The notes under the pieces are model-generated. The model had not been told where the DNA came from, searched no databases, and saw nothing but the letters and a program-made list of their open reading frames with translations. Positions 8,585-17,018 of a DNA stretch of 64,000 nucleotides are shown here, piece after piece (position 1 is the first letter of the stretch; each line of letters opens with the position of its first letter). This DNA is from DATJFQ01 sp035492775 (lineage in GTDB: Bacteria; Acidobacteriota; Vicinamibacteria; Vicinamibacterales; 2-12-FULL-66-21). The stretch covers positions 55,874 through 119,873 of the forward strand of contig DATJIW010000080.1 of assembly GCA_035492775.1 (NCBI GenBank), written 5' to 3'. The position numbers were made by a program, and so were the translations under genes.

Positions 8585-9724
8585 ATGTCACTGACACTGC
8601 TCGTCGTCGACGACGACGAACTGGATCGGCTGGCGGTCCGGCGCGCCCTGCGCGAGGCGCGGGTCGACGCGGAGATCGAGGAGCGCACAACGGCCGAAGC
8701 GGCGCTTGCGGCGGCGACCTCGCGCGAGTACGACTGCATCCTGCTGGACTATCAGCTGCCGGGTGCCACAGGCGTCGACGTGCTGACCATGCTCGCGAAT
8801 GCCGACGTCCGCGTGCCCGTCGTCTGCCTCACGGGCCAGGGAGACGAGGAAGTCGCCGTGGCGGCGATGAAGGCCGGCGCCTCCGACTACCTGAACAAGT
8901 CCGCGCTGTCTCCCGATCGGCTGGGACGTTCGATCCGCTACGCGATCGCGATCCATCGCGCCGAAACGGAGCGTCAGATGCTGCTCGAACGCGAGCAGCA
9001 GGCACGAGCGCAGGCGCAGGCCGCCAACCAGGCGAAGGACGAGTTCCTCGCCACTCTCTCCCACGAGCTGCGGACACCGCTCAACGCCATCCTCGGCTGG
9101 TCTCGGCTGCTCGCTGCGGGACACCTCGACGAGGCTACGAGCCGACGCGCCATCCAGATCATCGAGCGGAACTCGCAGATTCAGCTCCAGCTGATCGAGG
9201 ACCTCCTCGATATCTCCCGCATCATTGCCGGGAAGCTGCGCCTGGAATCGAAGACCATTGCCGTTCAGACCATCGTCGACGGAGCGCTGGAGTCCGTCCG
9301 GCATGCGGCCGATGCGCGGCGCATTTCGATCAGCGCGAACGTTGACCCGGCGGACCTGACGCTCGTGTGCGACCCTTCGCGGATGCAGCAGATCGTCTGG
9401 AACCTGCTGACGAATGCGATCAAATTCACGCCGGAAGGCGGGAGCGTTCGGATTGCGGCCAGCGGCACCAAGGCGACCGTCTCGATCGACGTGACAGACA
9501 CCGGCATCGGCATCGCGCCCGCCTTCCTGCCGTACGTGTTCGACCGGTTCCGCCAGCAGGACGCCGCCAACACACGTGAATACGGCGGCCTCGGTCTCGG
9601 ACTCGCGATCGTGCGCCATCTGGTGGAACTGCACGGCGGCACCGTGACCGCGTTCAGCGCCGGCGAAGGCGCGGGAGCGTCGTTTACAGTGCGCGTGCCC
9701 GTTCATCAGGCGGCGGCCGTATAA
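8585..9724 (+). CDS. Receiver-histidine kinase hybrid with N-terminal receiver
   Basis: The 379-residue protein has a receiver domain first (residues 4-122, acceptor Asp55 in LLDYQLPG), a coiled helix (about 122-150), a HisKA domain (His160 in TLSHELRTPLNAILGW) and an HATPase domain (NAIKFTPEGG, DTGIGIAP, GGLGLGLAIV). It has no PAS or membrane part. An N-terminal receiver feeding a kinase fits a protein whose kinase activity is controlled by phosphate coming from another kinase, probably the PAS kinase two genes upstream. It lies 24 bases after the one-domain regulator. Its own output regulator is not in the window. Confidence 0.93.
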   Translation: MSLTLLVVDDDELDRLAVRRALREARVDAEIEERTTAEAALAAATSREYDCILLDYQLPGATGVDVLTMLANADVRVPVVCLTGQGDEEVAVAAMKAGASDYLNKSALSPDRLGRSIRYAIAIHRAETERQMLLEREQQARAQAQAANQAKDEFLATLSHELRTPLNAILGWSRLLAAGHLDEATSRRAIQIIERNSQIQLQLIEDLLDISRIIAGKLRLESKTIAVQTIVDGALESVRHAADARRISISANVDPADLTLVCDPSRMQQIVWNLLTNAIKFTPEGGSVRIAASGTKATVSIDVTDTGIGIAPAFLPYVFDRFRQQDAANTREYGGLGLGLAIVRHLVELHGGTVTAFSAGEGAGASFTVRVPVHQAAAV

Positions 9725-9785
9725 CCCGACCGGCCCCGGCAGCTCGACCACGTCGCTTGGTACGGCGCTTGGAACCGCGCGCAGC

Positions 9786-10730
9786 ATGGCTTCCTCCATT
9801 CCGATGCGTTCCCTCGGGCGGACCGGCATCCAGGTCTCGGCGATTGGGTTGGGCGGCTGGCATCTGTCTCTTCCAAAAGTCGACAAAGCCCTGGCGATCC
9901 GGATCGTTCATGGCGCGGTCGATCGCGGCATCACCTTCTTCGACAATTCGTGGGACTACAACGACGGCGAGAGCGAACGCCGCATGGGCGAAGCGCTGTC
10001 CGACGGCCGACGCGAGCGCGTATTCCTGATGACGAAGATCGACGGGCGGACATGTGCCGAAGCCGCTCGCCAGCTCGACCAGTCGTTGCAGCGCCTTCGA
10101 ACGGACTGTATCGATCTCGTCCAGCACCACGAGGTCATCCGCTTCGAGGATCCACATCGCATCTTCGACGAAGACGGCGCGAACCGCGCCCTGCTCGATG
10201 CCCGCCAGGCCGGCAAGCTGCGCTTCATCGGCTTCACCGGACACAAGGATCCGCAGGTGCACCTGCACACGCTCGACGTCGCGCGCGAGCACAGATTCAC
10301 GTTCGACACGGTGCAGATGCCGCTGAACGTGATGGACGCGCACTACCGCAGCTTCGGCCGGATGGTGCTGCCGCGGCTCGTGGACGAACGCATCGGCGTC
10401 CTGGGAATGAAGCCATTGGGCAACGGCGTCATTCTCCGATCGAAGACGGTCACCGCCCTGGAGTGCCTGCGCTACGCGCTCACCCTGCCCGCCTCTGTGG
10501 TGATCACCGGAATCGATGCGATGGAGATCCTCGAGCAGGCCTGTGAGGTTGGGCGCACGTTCGAGCCCATGACCGCGGATGAGCAGGCGGCGCTCCTCGC
10601 GAGAACCGCGGACGCCGCGCGGCACGGCGAGTTCGAACTGTTCAAAACGTCGTCGATCTTCGACGGTACGGCCCAGAACCCCGAATGGCTTGGCGAGGAA
10701 CCGGAGCGGCTGCAGCAGTTCGCGGAATGA
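9786..10730 (+). CDS. Aldo/keto reductase
   Basis: The 314-residue cytoplasmic oxidoreductase has the AKR (beta/alpha)8 barrel motifs. The start block is LGRTGIQVSAIGLGGWHL, and the catalytic set is Asp53, Tyr58 (in DNSWDYNDGESE), Lys84 and His114. The family reduces carbonyls with NADPH, but the substrate cannot be read from sequence. It stands 60 bases downstream of the signalling block and may be transcribed with it. It converges on the DUF1634 gene with only a 25-base gap and no visible terminator. Confidence 0.92.
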   Translation: MASSIPMRSLGRTGIQVSAIGLGGWHLSLPKVDKALAIRIVHGAVDRGITFFDNSWDYNDGESERRMGEALSDGRRERVFLMTKIDGRTCAEAARQLDQSLQRLRTDCIDLVQHHEVIRFEDPHRIFDEDGANRALLDARQAGKLRFIGFTGHKDPQVHLHTLDVAREHRFTFDTVQMPLNVMDAHYRSFGRMVLPRLVDERIGVLGMKPLGNGVILRSKTVTALECLRYALTLPASVVITGIDAMEILEQACEVGRTFEPMTADEQAALLARTADAARHGEFELFKTSSIFDGTAQNPEWLGEEPERLQQFAE

Positions 10731-10755
10731 GCGGTCCTTACCTGACGGGGCCGGC

Positions 10756-11136
10756 TCAACCACCTGTGAGGCTGTAGGCGAGCAATGCAAGGACGATGAG
10801 GCTCACGCCGACATACATCCAGTCTCTCTGGCGCGTGAAGCCGATCAGCGCGAATATCACCCGGGCCACCGGCGTCGCAATCAGCAGCAACAATCCGAGC
10901 TGGATGACGCCGCGAGCGCTGAACTGGCGCGCGTCCGCGATGGTCCCCCCGATCGACCGGAGATCCCCGGGTTCCCCATGGAAGACTCCGTAGGCCGGCA
11001 CTTCGTGCCCATGTCGCGCGAGATAGAGCGCGCCGCCGATGCCCACCACCGAGGCGGCAAGGAGCACGCCGGCGCGCAGCACGCGCCCGAGCAGACCCTC
11101 GAACGCCTCGTCATCCCGCTCTATGACGGTCGGCAT
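10756..11136 (-). CDS. DUF1634 small membrane protein
   Basis: The 126-residue protein has three predicted membrane helices (about 22-40, 74-93 and 103-122) with an extramembrane loop between the first two that carries the HGEPGDLRSIGG block typical of DUF1634. Members are usually encoded next to a TauE/SafE exporter, as here, and are thought to be an accessory of that transporter. Its ATG overlaps the stop of the upstream transporter gene (TGATG), so the two are translated together. Confidence 0.88.
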   Translation of the reverse strand: MPTVIERDDEAFEGLLGRVLRAGVLLAASVVGIGGALYLARHGHEVPAYGVFHGEPGDLRSIGGTIADARQFSARGVIQLGLLLLIATPVARVIFALIGFTRQRDWMYVGVSLIVLALLAYSLTGG

Positions 11137-11978
11137 CAGCCGCCCGCCCGCCCGGTGAATCCGTTGAACAGCATCTCGACGGCGAGGGCGACGATGACGA
11201 GCGCAAAAATCGTGCGGAGACGCGCGGTCTTGGCTTTCGTGAGGACCCGCGCGCCAAAGCTGGAACCGGCAAGCACGCCGATCACGACCGGCATCGCCAG
11301 GCCTGGATCGATGAAGCCACGATGCAGGTACACGCCGGCGCTCGCGGCTGCCGTCACGCCGATCATGAAATTACTCGTGGTGGTCGATACCTTGAACGGC
11401 AGCTGCATCGCGCGATCGAGCGCGAGCACTTTCACGGCGCCGGATCCAATCCCCAGCAGGCCCGAGAGCACGCCGGCGCCATACATCAGCGTAAATCCGG
11501 CCGGCACCCGCGCGACGTAGTACGGCATCAGTCCGTCGGGCGTCGGCAACGTCGAATTCAGCTGGAGGCGCGTCGCGAGCGGGTCGGGGGAGGTCGGATG
11601 CACGTCCGATTCCGGATGAGGCCGCGACAGGTACGCTGAATAGAGAAGGACGCATCCGAAGACGATCGCGAGTCCGCTCGCGGGAACGTGCGCCGCGAGC
11701 GTGGCCCCGCAGAGCGCGCCGGCGGTGGTGCCGATCTCGAGCAGCATGCCGAGGCGCACGTTCGAGAAACCTTCGCGCACGTAAGCGGCCGCCGCGCCGG
11801 ACGAAGTGGCGATCACCGAAACAAGCGATGCGCCCATGGCGTAGTGAATATCGACGTGGAGCAGGCCGACGAGAAGCGGCACGATGACGACGCCGCCGCC
11901 GAGGCCCGTCAGAGCGCCGAGCAGTCCCGCCCCGAACGCGCCGACCGCCACGAGGATGGTGAAGGCAAGAACCGTCAC
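11136..11978 (-). CDS. TauE/SafE family anion exporter
   Basis: The 280-residue integral-membrane protein has about eight hydrophobic segments and the Gly-rich repeats of the family near both halves (GAFGAGLLGALTGLGGG and GVLSGLLGIGSG). TauE/SafE proteins export sulfite, sulfoacetate or related organosulfur anions. A GTG at 11978 is preferred, because the longer frame would run into the divergent sensor kinase gene at 12020. It is translationally coupled to the DUF1634 gene. The substrate is not determined by context, since no sulfur-metabolism gene lies nearby. Confidence 0.88.
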   Translation of the reverse strand: MTVLAFTILVAVGAFGAGLLGALTGLGGGVVIVPLLVGLLHVDIHYAMGASLVSVIATSSGAAAAYVREGFSNVRLGMLLEIGTTAGALCGATLAAHVPASGLAIVFGCVLLYSAYLSRPHPESDVHPTSPDPLATRLQLNSTLPTPDGLMPYYVARVPAGFTLMYGAGVLSGLLGIGSGAVKVLALDRAMQLPFKVSTTTSNFMIGVTAAASAGVYLHRGFIDPGLAMPVVIGVLAGSSFGARVLTKAKTARLRTIFALVIVALAVEMLFNGFTGRAGG

Positions 11979-12019
11979 GAACGCGCAATTATGGATCGAG
12001 CGATCGTAAATTAATAAGC

Positions 12020-13393
12020 ATGAGCATCCGGGCGGCGCTGGCAATCGTGATGGTGGGGCTTGCCGTGATCGCGTCGGGCGCGGCCGCGTGCCTCATGATC
12101 TTCACGAGCCGGATCGATCGCGAGACACAGACGCTCAGCTCCGCGACGGAAGGCATCCGCATCGCCGACAGCCTCGAGATCACGCTCCTCCGCTACGCGC
12201 GCGGCCTCGCCGACGCCGGAGTCGCCCCGGGACACGTGTCGGCGGAGGACCGCGGCGACGTCGAAACGTTGCTGCACACGCAGTTCGACGCAGCGGCGGC
12301 GGCCGCGGACACTCCGCGCGAGCGGGACCTGGTGGCGATCGCCAAGACCGAGGTGGAGAAGTATTTGAACGCCGGAACGGAGCCCATCGCGCAGATCAGG
12401 CTGACCGCGGCGCTGCAGGGGCTTGGCGATCTCGCGGCATTCAACCTTGCGCAAGCCGAATCCGCCGGCGCGGACGCGGCGCGATGGAACCGCCTGAGCG
12501 ATGTCGCGGGACTGATCGTGTCGATCCTCATCGTCCTCGGTACCGCTGCGTCACTCGCGTGGCTGCAGGCAGCGGCGTTCCGTCCCCTGTTCCGCCTGCG
12601 CGATGCCATTGCCCGCTCGACGCTGGCTCACGAAACGAGGGCGCCCGAGGACGGCCCGTCGGAAGTCCGGACCATCGCACACGCCTTCAACGAGATGCGC
12701 GATCGGCTGGACGCGCAGCGCGAACGCCAGCTGACCTTCATCGCCGCAATCGTCCACGAATTGCGGAACCCCATGACGCCGCTCAAGCTCGCCTCCGGCC
12801 AGTTGATCCGGCAACCGGACCTGGCGCACGCCGAGCGCGTGTCACGCGTCGTCGCCCGTCAGGTGGAACAGCTCGAACGGATCACGACGGACCTGCTCGA
12901 TGCGGTTCGCATCGAAGCCGGGGATCTGCGCCTCGAGCGCACGCGGTGCGATCTCCGTTCGGTCGCGACGGCGGTGTCGGAATTGTTCTGCGGCGACGGG
13001 TTCTCGCGCGTGCAGCTCGAACTGCCGGCATCGCCGGTGTGGTCGAACGTCGACGCGGTCCGGATTCAGCAGGTCATCACGAACCTGGTGGGAAACGGAT
13101 TGAAGTACTCGCCCGCCGGCGAGCCGGTCAGTGTCCGGGTCTTTCAGGACAACGGTGCGGCCGTCGTCCAAATCGAAGACCGCGGCGTCGGCATCGAGCC
13201 TGAAGACCTGCCGCACATCTTCGAGCCGTTCCAGCGCGCTGCCCACGCAACGCACGGGATCCCCGGCATCGGACTGGGCCTATCGATTTCGCGCAGGATT
13301 GTCATGGCGCACGGCGGCCGGCTCGAGGTGCGCAGCGTCGCGCAGGCAGGATCGACGTTCACCGTAACGCTGCCTGCCGACGCGACAGCCTGA
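12020..13393 (+). CDS. Membrane sensor histidine kinase
   Basis: The 457-residue protein has an N-terminal membrane helix (6-28), an extracytoplasmic helical sensor region (about 30-160), a second membrane helix (about 162-187), a HAMP-like linker (188-235), a HisKA domain with His246 in AAIVHELRNPMTPLK, and an HATPase domain (NGLKYSPAG, DRGVGIEPED, GIGLGLSISRRI). No response-regulator gene is adjacent, so it is an orphan kinase here. It is divergent from the TauE/DUF1634 pair across a 41-base gap, which suggests a shared promoter region and possibly a regulatory link. Its stop is three bases from the stop of the convergent cytochrome gene. Confidence 0.92.
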   Translation: MSIRAALAIVMVGLAVIASGAAACLMIFTSRIDRETQTLSSATEGIRIADSLEITLLRYARGLADAGVAPGHVSAEDRGDVETLLHTQFDAAAAAADTPRERDLVAIAKTEVEKYLNAGTEPIAQIRLTAALQGLGDLAAFNLAQAESAGADAARWNRLSDVAGLIVSILIVLGTAASLAWLQAAAFRPLFRLRDAIARSTLAHETRAPEDGPSEVRTIAHAFNEMRDRLDAQRERQLTFIAAIVHELRNPMTPLKLASGQLIRQPDLAHAERVSRVVARQVEQLERITTDLLDAVRIEAGDLRLERTRCDLRSVATAVSELFCGDGFSRVQLELPASPVWSNVDAVRIQQVITNLVGNGLKYSPAGEPVSVRVFQDNGAAVVQIEDRGVGIEPEDLPHIFEPFQRAAHATHGIPGIGLGLSISRRIVMAHGGRLEVRSVAQAGSTFTVTLPADATA

Positions 13394-13396
13394 GAG

Positions 13397-13918
13397 CTAC
13401 TGTCCTGCCGTCTTCCGCCAGGCCGCCTGCACCTCCGGCGGCAGCTTGTCGCTGTGCTTGATGAAGGCCGCCACCGTCCAGATCTGATCGTCCGAGAGAA
13501 TGCCGCCCCACGAGGGCATGGCGGTCATCCGAACGCCGTGCTTCGTCACCCAGAAAATCCACGAGTCCTCGTCCCCCGGGATGTGAGCGATGAGCTGGGG
13601 AACCGGCGGGTTGAACTTCTCGCGCATCGGACTGGTTCTCGCCGCAGCGCCGCCATGGCAGAGCGCGCAATGGGCCTCGTAGAGGCGCGCACCCTCGATG
13701 AGATTCGCGGTCGTTGCCTGGACGGGATTGTCCATTTCAGGCTTGTGCTTGTCGGCGTACACGTCCAGCGCTCGCATCGAGAGCGTTCGCTCGAGATGGC
13801 CTGGTGGATTGTCCGCGCCAATCGGATAAAGACCGAGGTGAGAAACGGCCACCACCGCCGCGACAAACACGAGCAACGTCACGATGACGCCGACGATGAA
13901 TCCTCTCATGTCAGGCAT
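13397..13918 (-). CDS. Membrane-anchored monohaem cytochrome c
   Basis: The 173-residue protein has one N-terminal membrane helix (about 6-27), a linker, and a class-I cytochrome c domain with a single haem-binding CALCH at 84-88. The likely axial Met lies in the MTAMPSWGG block near residue 130, and the final helix is the QIWTVAAFIKH type. It should carry electrons on the outer face of the inner membrane. A start at the second Met (13909) is also possible. No oxidase or reductase gene is adjacent. Confidence 0.9.
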   Translation of the reverse strand: MPDMRGFIVGVIVTLLVFVAAVVAVSHLGLYPIGADNPPGHLERTLSMRALDVYADKHKPEMDNPVQATTANLIEGARLYEAHCALCHGGAAARTSPMREKFNPPVPQLIAHIPGDEDSWIFWVTKHGVRMTAMPSWGGILSDDQIWTVAAFIKHSDKLPPEVQAAWRKTAGQ

Positions 13919-13954
13919 TCTAGCGTGTGTCGCCTGCTCTTCGTGATCCGCGCG

Positions 13955-15169
13955 TCAGCTTCGAGCCACAGGTTCGTGCCGCGTACCGGCGAGGTTCGTG
14001 GGCATCCGCCGCTGAGCGAGATGCTCGATCTCCTTCACGGCATCGCCGCCGTTGCGATAGCTCCTAATGAGTTCTGCGAACCGTCCCGCCGCGGCGCGAG
14101 CGCGTGCGTCCTGCAGTACCGTCTCCAAGGCGCCGCGGATTGCCTCGTCAGGTGCATCACGATCGATTGTCTTTCCAACGCCAAGCGCTTCGACGCGCGC
14201 GGCATTGAAGAACTGATCCCGGCCGAACGGCAGGCACAGGAGCGGCACGCCGTGGGCGAGAGAGGCCATTACGGTCCCAAGTCCCGCGTGAGTCATGACG
14301 AGCGACGCACGCGGCAACAGAAGGTCGTGAGGAACATACCGGACGACCTGCACGGTGTCGCTCGAACGGAGCTGGCCGGGATCGATCGCCGGACCCGTCG
14401 TGACGATCGCGCGGCAGTCGATCGTCGACAGGATCCGGACGAGGCGTCGCAGCAGCGGCAGCTGTCCCTGATCGCTCGTGCTCAAACTTGCCACGATCAG
14501 CGCTGTGCCATCCGTGCGATTCGTGTCCACTCGCAGCACGTCTTCTTCGATTGCGCGGGTCAATGGCGGCGCGTCGAGCAGCGGGCCGGCGAATCTAATG
14601 TTGCCGGGGAGTGGAATGTCGGGCTCGAATTCCCTCGGAGTTGCGACGACGGCAAGCGCGCAGGCATCGTGCACTTCGCTGAGACCGCGAACGGTGGCCA
14701 GCCCGATGGCTGCCCGCGTCGTATTCAGCGAGGGGAGCAGCATCGAAAACAGATCCGCGACGGGACCGCGGCGGAACAGCGCGAACGCTCCGTGGAAAAG
14801 CGCAACCGTCGGCACGCCTGCCCGTTCGCCTGCCGACAACGCACCGCCCAGCATGCAGTCGGCGATGAGGACGTCCGCGGACTCCCGCTTCAGTTCGTCG
14901 CGGACGTCGAGCGCCACCGATTCACCGAGCCACAACTCGCGGGCGATGACGGACATGTCCCCGCCGCTGCCGGCGGTGGCGGCGGAGTCGACCTCGAGCG
15001 TGCGCGCGAACGGAAGAAAGCGCCATCCGTGACTGCCGCAGCGCCGTTCGATCGATCGATGCCCGAGCAGGCGGACGTCATGGCCCGCTCGCGCCAGCCG
15101 GCGCGCCAGCGCCAGCGTGGGCACGAGGTTGCCGGCGCCATCCCAGGTCGCGATCAAAAAACGGCTCAT
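13955..15169 (-). CDS. UGT/MGT-type glycosyltransferase (GT1 family)
   Basis: The 404-residue protein begins with the GT-B N-terminal block FLIATWDGAGNLVPTLALA and has the C-terminal nucleotide-sugar-binding block with VRYVPHDLLL, THAGLGTVMASLAHGVPLLC and PFGRDQFFNA. These are hallmarks of the family that glycosylates small hydrophobic molecules such as flavonoids, macrolides or lipids. ATG at 15169 overlaps the stop of the upstream cupin gene by 4 bases (ATGA), and the longer frame is antisense noise. The pair sits opposite a TetR regulator and is probably induced by a small molecule. Confidence 0.92.
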   Translation of the reverse strand: MSRFLIATWDGAGNLVPTLALARRLARAGHDVRLLGHRSIERRCGSHGWRFLPFARTLEVDSAATAGSGGDMSVIARELWLGESVALDVRDELKRESADVLIADCMLGGALSAGERAGVPTVALFHGAFALFRRGPVADLFSMLLPSLNTTRAAIGLATVRGLSEVHDACALAVVATPREFEPDIPLPGNIRFAGPLLDAPPLTRAIEEDVLRVDTNRTDGTALIVASLSTSDQGQLPLLRRLVRILSTIDCRAIVTTGPAIDPGQLRSSDTVQVVRYVPHDLLLPRASLVMTHAGLGTVMASLAHGVPLLCLPFGRDQFFNAARVEALGVGKTIDRDAPDEAIRGALETVLQDARARAAAGRFAELIRSYRNGGDAVKEIEHLAQRRMPTNLAGTRHEPVARS

Positions 15170-15675
15170 ACGGTCGTCCGCCGCGTCGGCGCCATGGGAG
15201 GACCGACGATTTCGGATCCGAACATCGCGCCGGCGCGCTTCAGCGCCGCGATGTCGGGCGGCGCGGCAGGCGGCAGGCCATCCGATTCCGCCGGCCGGCC
15301 TGCTTCCCGGAAGAACGCCTCGCCGCCGCCCGGTGTGATCAACGTCAGCATACGGGCCGGCCGGTCGCCCTCGACGACGAACGTATGCGGCACGCCCCGC
15401 GGCAGGAACACGAAGGCCCCCGGGCGCGCCTCGAACGTCCGGTCGCCGCACCGCATCGTCAACTCGCCCTCGAGAACGTAGAACGACTCGTCCTCACGCT
15501 GATGCACGTGGAGAGGCGGAGAGAATCCGGGCACGATCAACGATTCGAGGAGGCCGAATGCGCCGTTGGTCATCTCCGCGGTTGCCTTCATCGTCATCCG
15601 GTTCGTGAGGAACCAGGTTGCTTCTCCGTCGCCCGCCGCCACGAAATGTGCATCTGCCGCTGTCTGCGCTGCCAT
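15166..15675 (-). CDS. Cupin-domain protein
   Basis: The 169-residue protein has a single cupin barrel. Metal-binding residues are visible in LHVHQREDESFYVLEGE (HxH and Glu) and in the second cupin motif FLPRGVPHTF (His). Enzymatic and sensor roles are both known for such proteins. The ATG at 15675 follows GGGAGGCG and begins MAAQTAADAHF; an earlier Met in the frame has no ribosome-binding site. It is the first gene of the unit with the glycosyltransferase and lies next to the 20-base palindrome shared with the divergent TetR gene. Confidence 0.88.
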   Translation of the reverse strand: MAAQTAADAHFVAAGDGEATWFLTNRMTMKATAEMTNGAFGLLESLIVPGFSPPLHVHQREDESFYVLEGELTMRCGDRTFEARPGAFVFLPRGVPHTFVVEGDRPARMLTLITPGGGEAFFREAGRPAESDGLPPAAPPDIAALKRAGAMFGSEIVGPPMAPTRRTTV

Positions 15676-15704
15676 TCTCGCCTCCCGACTGGATATTAAT
15701 ATCA

Positions 15705-15724
15705 AATTGCACATGCGTGCAATT
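15705..15724. promoter_or_regulatory. Palindromic operator between cupin and TetR genes
   Basis: AATTGCACATGCGTGCAATT has perfect 8-bp arms around ATGC. It lies in the 78-base gap between the divergent cupin and TetR genes, in the AT-rich part where both promoters must be. The position and size are typical of a TetR-dimer site, so the regulator probably represses itself and the cupin-glycosyltransferase unit. Confidence 0.8.
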
Positions 15725-15753
15725 AATGCACTGATGTATACTTCAGACGTCGA

Positions 15754-16401
15754 ATGCCTGTCAAACGTTCCACCCGGCCGCAGCGCGGGGGGCGCGCCCC
15801 AATCAGGGACCGGCCCGCGCAGCGCCGTCGCACGCGCAAGGCCATCGTAGACGCGACGATCGCGTTGATGGCCAGGGGAGGAACGCCGTCGGTCAACGAG
15901 GTGGCCGCCGCCGCAGAAGTATCACGGCGAACCGTCTACATGTATTTCCCGACCTTCGATCAGCTGTTGATCGACGCCGCCGTCGGCGCACTCAGCCAGG
16001 GCCAGGTGGAACGGGTGCTCGAAGCCGACGTGTCCACCGAGGACGTCGAACGACGAGTAGAACACGTCGTCCGGGCGCTCGGTGCCGTGACGCCGGAAGT
16101 CGAGCGGCTCGGCCGCGCGCTGATCCGGCTGACCGTCGAGTCCGGATCCTCGCCAGCGACCCACGGACTGCCGCGCCGCGGCTATCGCCGCATCGAATGG
16201 ATCGAGGCCGCGATCGCTCCGCTGCGACAGGAGTTGAGTCCGCCGGAGTTTCAGCGTCTCCTCTACGGCCTCGCCATGGTCATGGGATGGGAGGCTCTGA
16301 TCGTACAACGCGATATCTGCGGCCTGACCGTGAAGCAGGGAGAGGAACTGTCGGTGTGGGCCGCGCGAGCGCTGCTTCGCGCGGCCAGGGACAGGCGCTG
16401 A
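15754..16401 (+). CDS. TetR/AcrR family transcriptional regulator
   Basis: The 215-residue protein has a basic N-terminal tail (1-28), the TetR DNA-binding domain (about 29-75, with the helix-turn-helix SVNEVAAAAEVSRRTVYMYF) and a helical ligand-binding C-terminal domain. The family represses promoters until a small molecule binds. It is divergent from the cupin-glycosyltransferase pair, with a 20-base palindrome in between, so it is likely their regulator. The Arg-rich start (MPVKRSTRPQRGGR) is longer than usual. Confidence 0.92.
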   Translation: MPVKRSTRPQRGGRAPIRDRPAQRRRTRKAIVDATIALMARGGTPSVNEVAAAAEVSRRTVYMYFPTFDQLLIDAAVGALSQGQVERVLEADVSTEDVERRVEHVVRALGAVTPEVERLGRALIRLTVESGSSPATHGLPRRGYRRIEWIEAAIAPLRQELSPPEFQRLLYGLAMVMGWEALIVQRDICGLTVKQGEELSVWAARALLRAARDRR

Positions 16402-16416
16402 TCCTGTCGCCTTTTT

Positions 16417-16839
16417 TCAGACTTCGACGGCCGCGGCCGAGAACGCTCTCACGAGCTGCGCGCTGTCCGCGAACTCGCGAAACCTGACGACGCGGCCGTT
16501 TCTGAACGTAAAGGCCATGACCCAGGGACTTCCAAAGGTGTGGCCGTTGTGCTTCACCAGTCCCGTGTAATGCCCCATCGCCACGACGGTGTCACCCTGC
16601 GCGACGTATTCCTTCGGTTCAAAAGATGCGAATTCCACCGTTTCATCAACCAGCCGGAAGAACTCCTGCACGGCGGTCATGCCATGACGGCGGCCGGACT
16701 GAGGGAGCACGCCTTCAGTGCCGATTACGCCCTGCCAGTCGATGGATGGATCCAGCTGCGCGAGCACCGACGGAATGTCGCCGACCATGAAGGCCGCGAA
16801 CGCATCCTTCACCCGCTGAACGTTGTCGGCTTCGGACAT
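16417..16839 (-). CDS. SnoaL/NTF2-like protein
   Basis: The 140-residue protein is one NTF2-like fold: an N-terminal helix (VQRVKDAFAAFMVGDIPSVL), the family block LDPSIDWQG, and strand-rich C-terminal half (VVAMGHYTG, WVMAFTFRNGRVVRFREF). Members are polyketide cyclases, isomerases or have no known function. The start at 16839 follows GGAGGG; a longer frame lacks a ribosome-binding site. A TATAAT element on the same strand at 16892-16897 could be its -10 box. It converges on the TetR gene with a 15-base gap. Confidence 0.85.
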   Translation of the reverse strand: MSEADNVQRVKDAFAAFMVGDIPSVLAQLDPSIDWQGVIGTEGVLPQSGRRHGMTAVQEFFRLVDETVEFASFEPKEYVAQGDTVVAMGHYTGLVKHNGHTFGSPWVMAFTFRNGRVVRFREFADSAQLVRAFSAAAVEV

Positions 16840-17018
16840 GATGCCCTCCGTGCGAGTCGAGCCTGACGAAGAGACCGGTTCGGAGAGCAGCATTATAAGC
16901 CGCCCGTACTCCCCCGGTGCGGCCTTGCGGAGGCCGATCGGCGTGGCCATCACATACGGTGCTCAGCTGTTCGTGCGAAAAGGTGTGGACGAGGGGTGTT
17001 TCGGGAACGGTAGTGACG

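Noticed and set aside
13454..15481. A 675-codon open frame on the plus strand
   Set aside because: Antisense to the cytochrome and glycosyltransferase genes; composition is that of shadow frames.
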